DNA from: a bacterium
GTDB taxonomy: Bacteria > Patescibacteriota > Patescibacteriia > Veblenbacterales > UBA10138
DNA length: 41,256 nt
Assembly: GCA_020057885.1 (NCBI GenBank)
Contig: JAGVEX010000013.1
Location: 1-41,256, forward strand
Reading direction: 5' to 3'
The translations under genes and the position numbers were made by a program. A model generated the notes under the pieces. The model was not told where the DNA came from. It did no database searches and was given only the letters and a program-made list of their open reading frames with translations. Position 1 is the first letter of the stretch. Each line of letters starts with the position of its first letter. Below, piece by piece: positions 14,193 to 20,182 of the stretch.

Positions 14193-14762
14193 ATGATTCT
14201 TTCTGACCGTGATATAAAAGAAGCTTTAAAGGCTGGTAAGATTAATATTGAACCATTGTATGATGGAGCTTTACAGCCTGCTTCGGTTGATTTGCATTTG
14301 GGTGCCAAGTTTTTAATTTTCCGCAATACTGAACACGCTTTCATTGATGTGCGCGAACCAATTGCTGGTTTAATGGAAGAAGTGGAAATTTCTGGCGATA
14401 GACCGTTTATTATACATCCTGGCGAATTTGCTCTTGGGGTAACCATTGAAAAGATTACTTTAGGTGACGAGATGGTGGGACGACTAGAAGGAAAATCCAG
14501 TTTGGGGCGCATTGGCATTATTATTCATGCCACTGCTGGATTTATTGATCCAGGTAATTCTCTAAAACCAACTCTAGAGCTTCACAATATTGGTAGTTTG
14601 CCAGTAAAACTATATTACGACATGCCCATTGCTCAAATTGCTTTTATGCAACTTTCCTCCCCAGCTGAGAAGCCTTATGGTGTTGAGCGAGGTAGTAAAT
14701 ATTATGGCGCGCTTGAACCGCAGGCTTCTAAAATGCATGAGAACTTTAAACAGCAACCCTAA
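14193..14762 (+). CDS. dcd: dCTP deaminase
   Basis: The 189-aa enzyme shows the trimeric dUTPase-like fold signatures 'LQPASVDLHLGAKFLIF', 'GRLEGKSSLGRIGIIIHATAGFIDPG' and 'PTLELHNIGSLPVKLYYDMPIAQIAFMQLS', including the Glu of 'LEL' at the catalytic position. It converts dCTP to dUTP. Some relatives also hydrolyse dUTP, but a separate dut gene lies just downstream, so a plain deaminase is likelier. It starts the nucleotide island and is followed by a terminator. A TAAAAT -10-like box lies 45 nt upstream; no Shine-Dalgarno is evident. Confidence 0.93.
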   Translation: MILSDRDIKEALKAGKINIEPLYDGALQPASVDLHLGAKFLIFRNTEHAFIDVREPIAGLMEEVEISGDRPFIIHPGEFALGVTIEKITLGDEMVGRLEGKSSLGRIGIIIHATAGFIDPGNSLKPTLELHNIGSLPVKLYYDMPIAQIAFMQLSSPAEKPYGVERGSKYYGALEPQASKMHENFKQQP

Positions 14763-14787
14763 CTAAATTTGATTATTTTTATGAATT

Positions 14788-14828
14788 CGTCCGTTTCTTA
14801 TTACTATAAGTCGGGCGTTTTATTTTTT
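14788..14828 (+). terminator. Terminator of dcd
   Basis: CGTCCG/CGGGCG (one G-T) plus an inner CTTAT/ATAAG stem, followed by TTTTATTTTTTT. Confidence 0.8.
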
Positions 14829-14844
14829 TAAATTAATATTTATC

Positions 14845-15414
14845 ATGCCTGCGCGTAAACTTAAAACACTCGCCATTGTTTTTGTAGGGGAAAAATTAGC
14901 CGGCAAAGAGGTGGCGGCGCGTTATTTAATTAAGCGCCACAATTTTAAAGGTTTTCGTTTTTCCGATATTTTAGTTGACCTTTTAAAACGTTTACATTTA
15001 CCAGCCACGCGTTTTAATGAAATGAATTTAGTAGGCGGTTTGCGCGAGCGTTTTGGCGGCGGTGTTTTAGCTCAGGTTATTAAGCAGGAAATTGAACAGG
15101 GTAAATTTAAGCGCGTGGTGATAGATGGAGCCAGACATCCGGCTGAGTTGGAAATCTTAAAAAAGTTACCCGGATTTTTATTAATTTATTTAACGGCACC
15201 GTTCGAATTAAGATATAAGCGCGCTTTAACACGCGGTGAAAAAGTAGGTGAATCCAAGTTTACACTAGATGATTTTAAGCGCGAGGAAAAATTGCCCACT
15301 GAGTTGTTTATTAAACAAATGGGGCACAAAGCTAAAGTAAAATTAGTAAACAACGGTTCGTTGGCTGATTTATATAAACAAATAGAGGAAAAGGTAGTAA
15401 AAAAATATTTATAA
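14845..15414 (+). CDS. P-loop nucleotide kinase-like protein (AAA_18/dNMP or dephospho-CoA kinase-like)
   Basis: The 189-aa protein has an N-terminal P-loop 'VFVGEKLAGKEVAARYL' with Glu where Ser/Thr usually follows GK, then 'FRFSDILVDLLKRLHLP', 'VVIDGARHPAELEIL' (Walker B-like) and 'LLIYLTAPFELRYKRALTRGEKVGE' with LID-type basic residues. This matches the group of small kinases annotated as AAA_18 or archaeal dephospho-CoA kinase-like. Its place between dcd and dut, 4 nt before dut, suggests phosphorylation of a deoxynucleotide, but the substrate cannot be read from sequence. Confidence 0.7.
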   Translation: MPARKLKTLAIVFVGEKLAGKEVAARYLIKRHNFKGFRFSDILVDLLKRLHLPATRFNEMNLVGGLRERFGGGVLAQVIKQEIEQGKFKRVVIDGARHPAELEILKKLPGFLLIYLTAPFELRYKRALTRGEKVGESKFTLDDFKREEKLPTELFIKQMGHKAKVKLVNNGSLADLYKQIEEKVVKKYL

Positions 15415-15418
15415 TATT

Positions 15419-15844
15419 ATGGAACTTCAAGTAAAAAAACTAGATCCGCGGGCCAAATTGCCAAGCTATGCCATACCAGGCGATGCCGGTTTGGATTTGT
15501 ATGCTTTAGAAGATTACATAGTGTCGGCGGGTAAATATTTGTCTGGCTTAAGAACTGGCATTGCTATGGCTATTCCTGTGGGTTATGTTGGTTTATGCTG
15601 GGATAAATCAGGTTTGGCGGCCAAACACGGAATTACCGTGCTGGCTGGCGTGATAGATAGTGGTTATAGAGGTGAATTGCTTTTAACGGTTTTAAACAGC
15701 AGTGACAAAGATTATCATTTTGCAGCAGGGGATAAGGTGATGCAAATTTTAATTCAACCAGCGCAGCAAGTTGAGGTGATTGAGACCAAGGAATTATCTT
15801 CAGCGGAAAGAGGTCCGCGGAACTTTGGCAGTACGGGAAAATAA
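15419..15844 (+). CDS. dut: dUTP diphosphatase
   Basis: All five trimeric dUTPase motifs are present in 141 aa: 'PGDAGLDLYA' (I), 'WDKSGLAAKHGI' (II, usually 'GRSGLA'), 'LAGVIDSGYRGELLLTVLNSS' (III), 'GDKVMQILIQP' (IV) and 'ERGPRNFGSTGK' (V). It hydrolyses dUTP to dUMP, which feeds thymidylate synthase and keeps uracil out of DNA. It starts 4 nt after the kinase gene and is followed by a terminator. Confidence 0.95.
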   Translation: MELQVKKLDPRAKLPSYAIPGDAGLDLYALEDYIVSAGKYLSGLRTGIAMAIPVGYVGLCWDKSGLAAKHGITVLAGVIDSGYRGELLLTVLNSSDKDYHFAAGDKVMQILIQPAQQVEVIETKELSSAERGPRNFGSTGK

Positions 15845-15845
15845 A

Positions 15846-15877
15846 AACCTGCGATTCGTAAAAACGAAACGCAGGTT
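15846..15877. terminator. Terminator between dut and pnp
   Basis: AACCTGCG/CGCAGGTT with an inner TTCGT/ACGAA stem, between convergent genes. T-rich sequence follows on the plus side and A-rich sequence precedes it for minus-strand use. Confidence 0.8.
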
Positions 15878-15900
15878 ACTTTTGTTTGGATGTAGGCTGA

Positions 15901-16791
15901 TTAAAAATCAGCTTTTTTGATGAATTTCACCAGAAGTTTTTTTAGTGTTCGCCCGGTTTTATTGGCAACTTTTATAACCTCGTCAGAGGTTACGTCGGTT
16001 TTTTGGTCCAATGGGCAATCTGTAACAATTGATATGCCAAGTATTCTCCAATTTTGATGAGTTGCCACTATGGCTTCATATACAGTTGACATACCAATGC
16101 CACTGACCCCATTTTTGCGCAAGAATATTAATTCCTCATAAGTTTCATAGTTAGGACCAGGTACGGCTGCAAAAACTCCATTTTTTATTTTTAATTTCAT
16201 CTTTTCAGTCATTTCATGAAACAACGTTTGCCACTTTTGGTCGTAAGGATATAATCTACCCGGAAATCTTGGGCCGAAGTTTTCATCGTTTGCGCCAGTA
16301 AGTGGATTGTCGCGCATTAGTAAGCCGTTATGATTTTTAATGACCATAATGTCTCCTAATTTTAGATTATCGGCAATACCACCACAGGCATTGGTGACAA
16401 TAAGGTTGCGTACGCCCAGTAAATGAAAAACTCGGAGTGGGGAAGTAATTTCTTTGGCGCTAACTCCTTCGTAACCATGGGTTCTTCCGCTCATCACAAA
16501 TACTGGTACGCCACCGATTTTTCCGATGATTAGACGTCCTTCGTGGCCAGGAGCGGTTGAATTGGGGAAAAATGGTATTTTTTTGTAGAGGATCGATTTT
16601 TTGTCGGTTACCACATTGGCCAGCGGACCAAGTCCACTTCCCAAAATAATGACAACTTTTGGTTTTAGCCAAGCGAGATGGGAACCGAATTTTTCTTTAA
16701 GGTATTTGGCGCATAGAATTATACGCTCTTTGTGATCACACAATTCTTCTATTTGTTTTTTAAACAGTTCATCTCTTTGTTTTGTAGGCAT
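15901..16791 (-). CDS. Purine nucleoside phosphorylase (trimeric PNP/MTAP family) with Asp at the specificity position
   Basis: The 296-aa protein shows family motifs 'VVIILGSGLGPLA', 'PGHEGRLIIGKIGGVPVFVMSGRTHGYEG', 'NACGGIADNLKLGDIMVIKNH', 'AAVPGPNYETYEEL' and 'GIGMSTVYEAIVATH'. The base-contacting Glu (in 'NYET') is kept. The Asn that selects 6-oxopurines in classical PNP ('.TN.') is Asp here ('IVTDCP'), as in methylthioadenosine phosphorylases, so adenine-type nucleosides may be used. It has a strong Shine-Dalgarno (AAGGAGGG) and a TTGACT-17-TAAGAT promoter divergent from thyA. It probably salvages host- or medium-derived purine nucleosides. Confidence 0.9.
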   Translation of the reverse strand: MPTKQRDELFKKQIEELCDHKERIILCAKYLKEKFGSHLAWLKPKVVIILGSGLGPLANVVTDKKSILYKKIPFFPNSTAPGHEGRLIIGKIGGVPVFVMSGRTHGYEGVSAKEITSPLRVFHLLGVRNLIVTNACGGIADNLKLGDIMVIKNHNGLLMRDNPLTGANDENFGPRFPGRLYPYDQKWQTLFHEMTEKMKLKIKNGVFAAVPGPNYETYEELIFLRKNGVSGIGMSTVYEAIVATHQNWRILGISIVTDCPLDQKTDVTSDEVIKVANKTGRTLKKLLVKFIKKADF

Positions 16792-16833
16792 AATGCCCTC
16801 CTTTTTGTTTATTTTATGATTTTTTTTAGTGAT

Positions 16834-16862
16834 TTGTATTTATCTTCAGATTGCGATATCTT
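16834..16862 (+). promoter_or_regulatory. Possible thyA promoter, overlapping the pnp promoter
   Basis: TTGTAT-17-TATCTT on the plus strand. Its -10 overlaps the pnp -10 on the other strand, so the two genes could compete for polymerase. Confidence 0.4.
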
Positions 16863-16886
16863 ACTAACGAGAGGCCTTTTAGTCAA
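16858..16886 (-). promoter_or_regulatory. Promoter of pnp
   Basis: Minus-strand TTGACT (16881-16886), 17 nt, TAAGAT (16858-16863). The leader is about 60 nt before the AAGGAGGG Shine-Dalgarno. Confidence 0.75.
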
Positions 16887-16896
16887 GTTTTAAATT

Positions 16897-16953
16897 ATGA
16901 AGCAATATTTAAGTTTAGTGCAGGAAATTTTAGATAAAAAGGAAAAACTTTAA
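16897..16953 (+). pseudogene. Remnant of a thymidylate synthase N-terminus (18 codons)
   Basis: An ATG frame reads MKQYLSLVQEILDKKEKL and stops. This matches the canonical start of bacterial ThyA (MKQYL.L...VLD.G...) better than the intact thyA downstream, which begins MKVYLDIVRKVLETGE. It lies 36 nt before thyA. It is either the fossil of an older thyA copy replaced by recombination or a short upstream peptide derived from one. Confidence 0.55.
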
Positions 16954-16988
16954 AATAAGTCTTATCTTAGCGATATAGGAGAATAATT

Positions 16989-17861
16989 ATGAAAGTTTAT
17001 TTGGACATAGTCAGAAAGGTTTTAGAAACCGGTGAGATAAAAACAACTCGCCAGGGAAAGGATGCTTATACAATTGCGGGAGAAAAATTTGAACATGATA
17101 TGGCAGATGGTTACCCACTTCTTACCACAAAAAAAGTGCCATGGCGTTTGGTGGCGTCAGAATTGGAATTTTTTATAAAAGGTATAACCGATAAAAAGTG
17201 GTTACAGGATAGGAACAATCACATTTGGGATGAATGGGCTAATCCTCAAAAAGCACCCTACGGTCATGACCAGTCAACTCAGGAACGAATGATGAATGAA
17301 AGGGATCTGGGAGCTATTTATGGTTATCAATGGCGTCATTTCAATTATCCTTATCAAAGTTATGATACTGATTATACTGGTAATGGTTATGACCAACTAC
17401 AGAAGGTCGTGGATACCTTAAAGTCCAATCCCAATGATCGTCGCATGATTGTTAGCGCCTGGAATCCATTAATGCTTGACCATATGGCCTTGCCACCCTG
17501 CCATTATGGATTTCAGGTGACAGTGATTAAGGGTAGGTTGAATTTGCTTTGGAACCAGCGTTCAGTGGATATTATGTTAGGCTTGCCTTTTAATATTGCT
17601 AGCTATGCTTTGTTATTGCATTTATTAGCAAAAGAATCTGGTTATCAAGAGGGAAAATTGATTGGTTTTTTGGCTGACATTCATTTATTTCTTAATCATA
17701 TTGACGGTGCTAAAGAACAATTGATCAGAGACCCCAATAAATATAAGTTGCCACAGATTAAAACGGAAAATTTCAAGTCCATATTTGATTGGCAATACAC
17801 CGACAGTCAAATCATTGGGTATGAAAGTTATCCGACAATTAAATTTGAGATAGCAATTTAG
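16989..17861 (+). CDS. thyA: Thymidylate synthase (folate-dependent)
   Basis: The 290-aa enzyme has the expected motifs: 'DGYPLLTTKKVPWRLVASELEFFIKG', 'LGAIYGYQWRHF', 'PNDRRMIVSAWNP', the nucleophile Cys in 'LPPCHYGFQ', 'WNQRSVDIMLGLPFNIASYALLLHLLA' and 'DIHLFLNHIDGAKEQL'. It methylates dUMP to dTMP using methylene-tetrahydrofolate and yields dihydrofolate, which FolA (next gene, 2 nt on) recycles. It has a good Shine-Dalgarno (TAGGAG). Length is slightly above the 264-aa E. coli form because of an insertion near 'SYDTDYTGNGYDQ'. Confidence 0.96.
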   Translation: MKVYLDIVRKVLETGEIKTTRQGKDAYTIAGEKFEHDMADGYPLLTTKKVPWRLVASELEFFIKGITDKKWLQDRNNHIWDEWANPQKAPYGHDQSTQERMMNERDLGAIYGYQWRHFNYPYQSYDTDYTGNGYDQLQKVVDTLKSNPNDRRMIVSAWNPLMLDHMALPPCHYGFQVTVIKGRLNLLWNQRSVDIMLGLPFNIASYALLLHLLAKESGYQEGKLIGFLADIHLFLNHIDGAKEQLIRDPNKYKLPQIKTENFKSIFDWQYTDSQIIGYESYPTIKFEIAI

Positions 17862-17863
17862 TT

Positions 17864-18367
17864 ATGAAATTTTCTATTATAGCAGCGGTTGATAAAAATT
17901 TCGGCATTGGCAAGGGCGGTAAATTGCCCTGGGATTTGTCCGGCGATTTAAAGCACTTTCGCGAGGTCACCAAAGGCTGCGCGGTTATTATGGGGCGTAC
18001 CACTTGGCTTTCGCTCCCAGAGCGTTTTAGACCCCTACCAGGCCGTTTAAATGTCGTGCTGGCGCCAAGTGGTGATTTAACCGTGCCCCCAGGAGTAGTA
18101 TTGGCAGGTTCTTTTGAAGATGCGTTTACAGCTATTGCGGAAAAATGGAATGGTGAAGTTTTTGTAATAGGCGGCGGTATGGTTTATACGCAAGCCATAC
18201 AAAGGCCAGAATGCGGACGGGTTTATCTTACGGAAATTGACGCGGTTTATGATTGCGATACTTATTTTCCAGCCCTGCCGGCAGACTTTATTAAAATAAA
18301 TGAATCAGAACTTCAAAGCGAAAATAGGGTGATGTATCGTTTTGTTGTTTTCGAGCGGAAAGTATAG
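17864..18367 (+). CDS. folA: Dihydrofolate reductase
   Basis: The 167-aa product carries DHFR motifs: 'SIIAAVDKNFGIGKGGKLPWDLSGDLKHFREVT' with the catalytic Asp in 'SGDLKHF', 'AVIMGRTTWLSLPERFRPLPGRLNVVL', and 'VFVIGGGMVYTQAI'. It reduces dihydrofolate with NADPH. It starts 2 nt after the thyA stop, so the thyA-folA pair is translationally linked, as is common. A strong terminator follows. Confidence 0.95.
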   Translation: MKFSIIAAVDKNFGIGKGGKLPWDLSGDLKHFREVTKGCAVIMGRTTWLSLPERFRPLPGRLNVVLAPSGDLTVPPGVVLAGSFEDAFTAIAEKWNGEVFVIGGGMVYTQAIQRPECGRVYLTEIDAVYDCDTYFPALPADFIKINESELQSENRVMYRFVVFERKV

Positions 18368-18394
18368 TTAATTATTTTTTATCCTGAATAAAAT

Positions 18395-18424
18395 AATAAG
18401 GTGGGACATTTGTTCCACCTTATT
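18395..18424 (+). terminator. Terminator of thyA-folA
   Basis: AATAAGGTGGGAC and GTTCCACCTTATT form a 13-bp stem (one G-T), followed by TTGGG. It is strong in stem but weak in T tract. Confidence 0.8.
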
Positions 18425-18444
18425 TGGGTAAGCCTTGGTTTTGT

Positions 18445-18472
18445 TTGCCAATTTTTTCAGAAGTGATAAGAT
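18445..18472 (+). promoter_or_regulatory. Probable tdk promoter
   Basis: TTGCCA (18445-18450), 16 nt, TAAGAT (18467-18472). The leader to the ATG at 18518 is about 40 nt, with the Shine-Dalgarno-like AGAGG. Confidence 0.5.
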
Positions 18473-18517
18473 AAGACAAATAATAAACTCTTAAAATAAA
18501 AACCAAAGAGGTTAAAA

Positions 18518-19156
18518 ATGAATAACAATATACATATCCTTAAAATTTCCAATACATCCCAATTAATCGTGGCTTTTGTCGGCGCAATGTTTGCTGAAAA
18601 AACTTCAGTATTATTTGGTTTTTTAAATAGACACGCGCGAGCTGGACAAAAAGTTATTCTGTTTAGACCCAAACGAGATACCAGGGGAAAAATTCCGCAA
18701 ACTCATGATGGAGGGGGTCTTATTATTGAAAAATTCGGAGGGGAAATAATCCGCGTTTCTACTTGTAAAGAGGTTTTATCTTTAGCCTTAAATAAAAAAG
18801 CTCAAGTAGTCGGTATTGATGAATCCCAATTTCTCCCTAGCAATCTGATTAAAATTCTTGTCAGACTTTATGAACACAGTATTACAGTGTACCTAAGCGC
18901 TTTGGACACTGATTATAGAGCGAGAAATTTTAAAACCATCAGTGAGATAACAAAGCATCCGCTAGTATATACTACAAAACTCACAGCCATATGTAATTTT
19001 TGTCATTCCCACGATGGAGTTTATAGCTTACGTTTTGATGAAAAAGGAAATGTAATAAAAAAAGATATAAAAAGAATTATAATTGGCGATAAAATCTATC
19101 AGCCAGCTTGCCATAAATGCCGTAGAAGAATATTAAAGCGAAAAAAGAAAAAATAG
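18518..19156 (+). CDS. tdk: Thymidine kinase-like protein with altered P-loop
   Basis: The 212-aa protein matches class II thymidine kinases: N-terminal P-loop strand 'LIVAFVGAMFAEKTSVLFGFLNRH', 'KVILFRPKRDTR', Walker B 'VVGIDESQF', 'ITVYLSALDTDYRARNF', and the structural zinc pairs 'CNFC' and 'CHKC' with lasso residues between. The Walker A is GAMFAEKTS rather than GPMFSGKST, with Glu replacing the Gly before Lys. This may weaken nucleotide binding; activity is uncertain. It has its own promoter and terminator and lies beside tmk, the next step in thymidine salvage. Confidence 0.85.
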   Translation: MNNNIHILKISNTSQLIVAFVGAMFAEKTSVLFGFLNRHARAGQKVILFRPKRDTRGKIPQTHDGGGLIIEKFGGEIIRVSTCKEVLSLALNKKAQVVGIDESQFLPSNLIKILVRLYEHSITVYLSALDTDYRARNFKTISEITKHPLVYTTKLTAICNFCHSHDGVYSLRFDEKGNVIKKDIKRIIIGDKIYQPACHKCRRRILKRKKKK

Positions 19157-19178
19157 TAATAATATATTGGATATTAAT

Positions 19179-19210
19179 AAGGCTTTTGTGAAAATTCACA
19201 TAAGCCTTTT
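19179..19210 (+). terminator. Terminator of tdk
   Basis: AAGGCTTTTGTGAA pairs with TTCACATAAGCCTT (one mismatch), followed by TTTT. Confidence 0.85.
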
Positions 19211-19226
19211 TTATTTTTCACTATAC

Positions 19227-19235
19227 TGCTAAAAT
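19227..19235 (+). promoter_or_regulatory. Extended -10 box of tmk
   Basis: TGC-TAAAAT ends 9 nt before the tmk ATG, leaving a leader of only about 3 nt. Confidence 0.5.
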
Positions 19236-19244
19236 ATCTGCAGT

Positions 19245-19934
19245 ATGTCTAAAAAAGGTATATTTATTGTATTAGAGGGTACAGATGGTTCTGGCAAAAC
19301 TACCCAGTTTAAACTTTTGGTGTGTGCTTTAAAACGCGCTAAAAAGCCGGTGATGACTATTGATTTTCCGCAATATGGCAAACCCTCGGCTTATTTTGTA
19401 GAGCAATATTTAAACGGTAAATTTGGTTCGGCAAGTAGAATAGGACCGTATCAGGGTTCTTTATTTTATGCGCTTGATAGGTGTGAGGCCGCACCCAGGA
19501 TAAGGCAGTGGCTAAAGCAGGGTAAAATGGTAGTGGCCAATAGGTACACTAGCAGTAATGCTGGGCATCAGGGTGGAAAAATTTTAAATACCAAGGCGCG
19601 TCAGGCTTATTGGAAATGGCTTTTTGATTTAGAATACAAATTGCTTAAAATTCCCAAACCCAATTTGACTATCCTGTTGCATATGCCAGCAGAGCAAGCT
19701 CAGCTTTTGGTAGATAAAAAAACAGCGCGTAAATATGTTGGTGGTAAAAAACGGGATATTCACGAAGCTGATTTAGGGCATTTGCGTGCAGCCGAAAGAG
19801 CGTATTTGGAAGTGGCTCATATTTGTAAATTTTCAATAGTGGAATGTTTTGAACAGGGCAAGCTCTTGACACCACAGCAAATACATTTTAAAGTGTATAA
19901 AATTGTAAAAAATTTAATTAACAAAAATAAATAA
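19245..19934 (+). CDS. tmk: Thymidylate kinase
   Basis: The 229-aa protein has P-loop 'IVLEGTDGSGKTTQFKLL', 'TIDFPQYGKPSAYFVEQYLNGKFG', the DR motif 'LFYALDRCEAAPRIRQWL', 'VVANRYTSSNAGHQGGKI' and 'LTILLHMPAEQA'. The FPQYGKPSAYFVEQYL segment is of the long type seen in some archaea and eukaryotes as well as CPR. It phosphorylates dTMP to dTDP, after ThyA or Tdk. It is nearly leaderless: the -10 box is 9 nt from the ATG and there is no Shine-Dalgarno. Confidence 0.93.
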   Translation: MSKKGIFIVLEGTDGSGKTTQFKLLVCALKRAKKPVMTIDFPQYGKPSAYFVEQYLNGKFGSASRIGPYQGSLFYALDRCEAAPRIRQWLKQGKMVVANRYTSSNAGHQGGKILNTKARQAYWKWLFDLEYKLLKIPKPNLTILLHMPAEQAQLLVDKKTARKYVGGKKRDIHEADLGHLRAAERAYLEVAHICKFSIVECFEQGKLLTPQQIHFKVYKIVKNLINKNK

Positions 19935-19962
19935 ACATAAACAAAAATAATCGAGGTGAAAT

Positions 19963-20106
19963 ATGGACAAACAAACCAAATCTACAAAAGAAAGCAAGAA
20001 AACATCGTCATTCCCAGGTATTGATTGGAAAAACGTGTCCAAAGAGTTTTTGGAAAAATGCATTGATTTACACAAGTGTTTTTGTACGCTCCCAAGCTCG
20101 GGTTAA
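19963..20106 (+). CDS. Small Lys/Ser-rich peptide with three C-terminal cysteines (47 aa)
   Basis: This ORF is too short for the track but has a good Shine-Dalgarno (GAGGTG, 5 nt from the ATG) and a strong terminator downstream. It reads MDKQTKSTKESKKTSS, then 'FPGIDWKNVSKEFLEKC', and ends 'IDLHKCFCTLPSSG'. There is no signal peptide. The charged N-terminus plus short Cys-rich tail has the shape of a modified-peptide precursor, but no modification enzyme is near, so that is only a thought. It may be a small metal-binding or regulatory protein. Confidence 0.6.
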   Translation: MDKQTKSTKESKKTSSFPGIDWKNVSKEFLEKCIDLHKCFCTLPSSG

Positions 20107-20133
20107 GACATATATTTAAATCTTTTTATTATT

Positions 20134-20166
20134 TTGGCTTAGTACGGATGCTAAGCCAATTTTTTT
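20134..20166 (+). terminator. Terminator after the 47-aa peptide
   Basis: TTGGCTTAG and CTAAGCCAA form a perfect 9-bp stem, followed by seven Ts. The gatB -10 box begins directly after it. Confidence 0.9.
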
Positions 20167-20167
20167 A

Positions 20168-20176
20168 TGCTAAAAT
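20168..20176 (+). promoter_or_regulatory. Extended -10 box of gatB; predicted leaderless transcript
   Basis: TGC-TAAAAT ends exactly 6 nt before the gatB ATG. The upstream terminator overlaps the position where a -35 box would be. Confidence 0.6.
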
Positions 20177-20182
20177 AGCGTT

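Noticed and set aside
19963-20106. RiPP precursor peptide
   Set aside because: The shape is suggestive but no modifying enzyme, protease or exporter lies nearby, so it is kept only as a small hypothetical gene.
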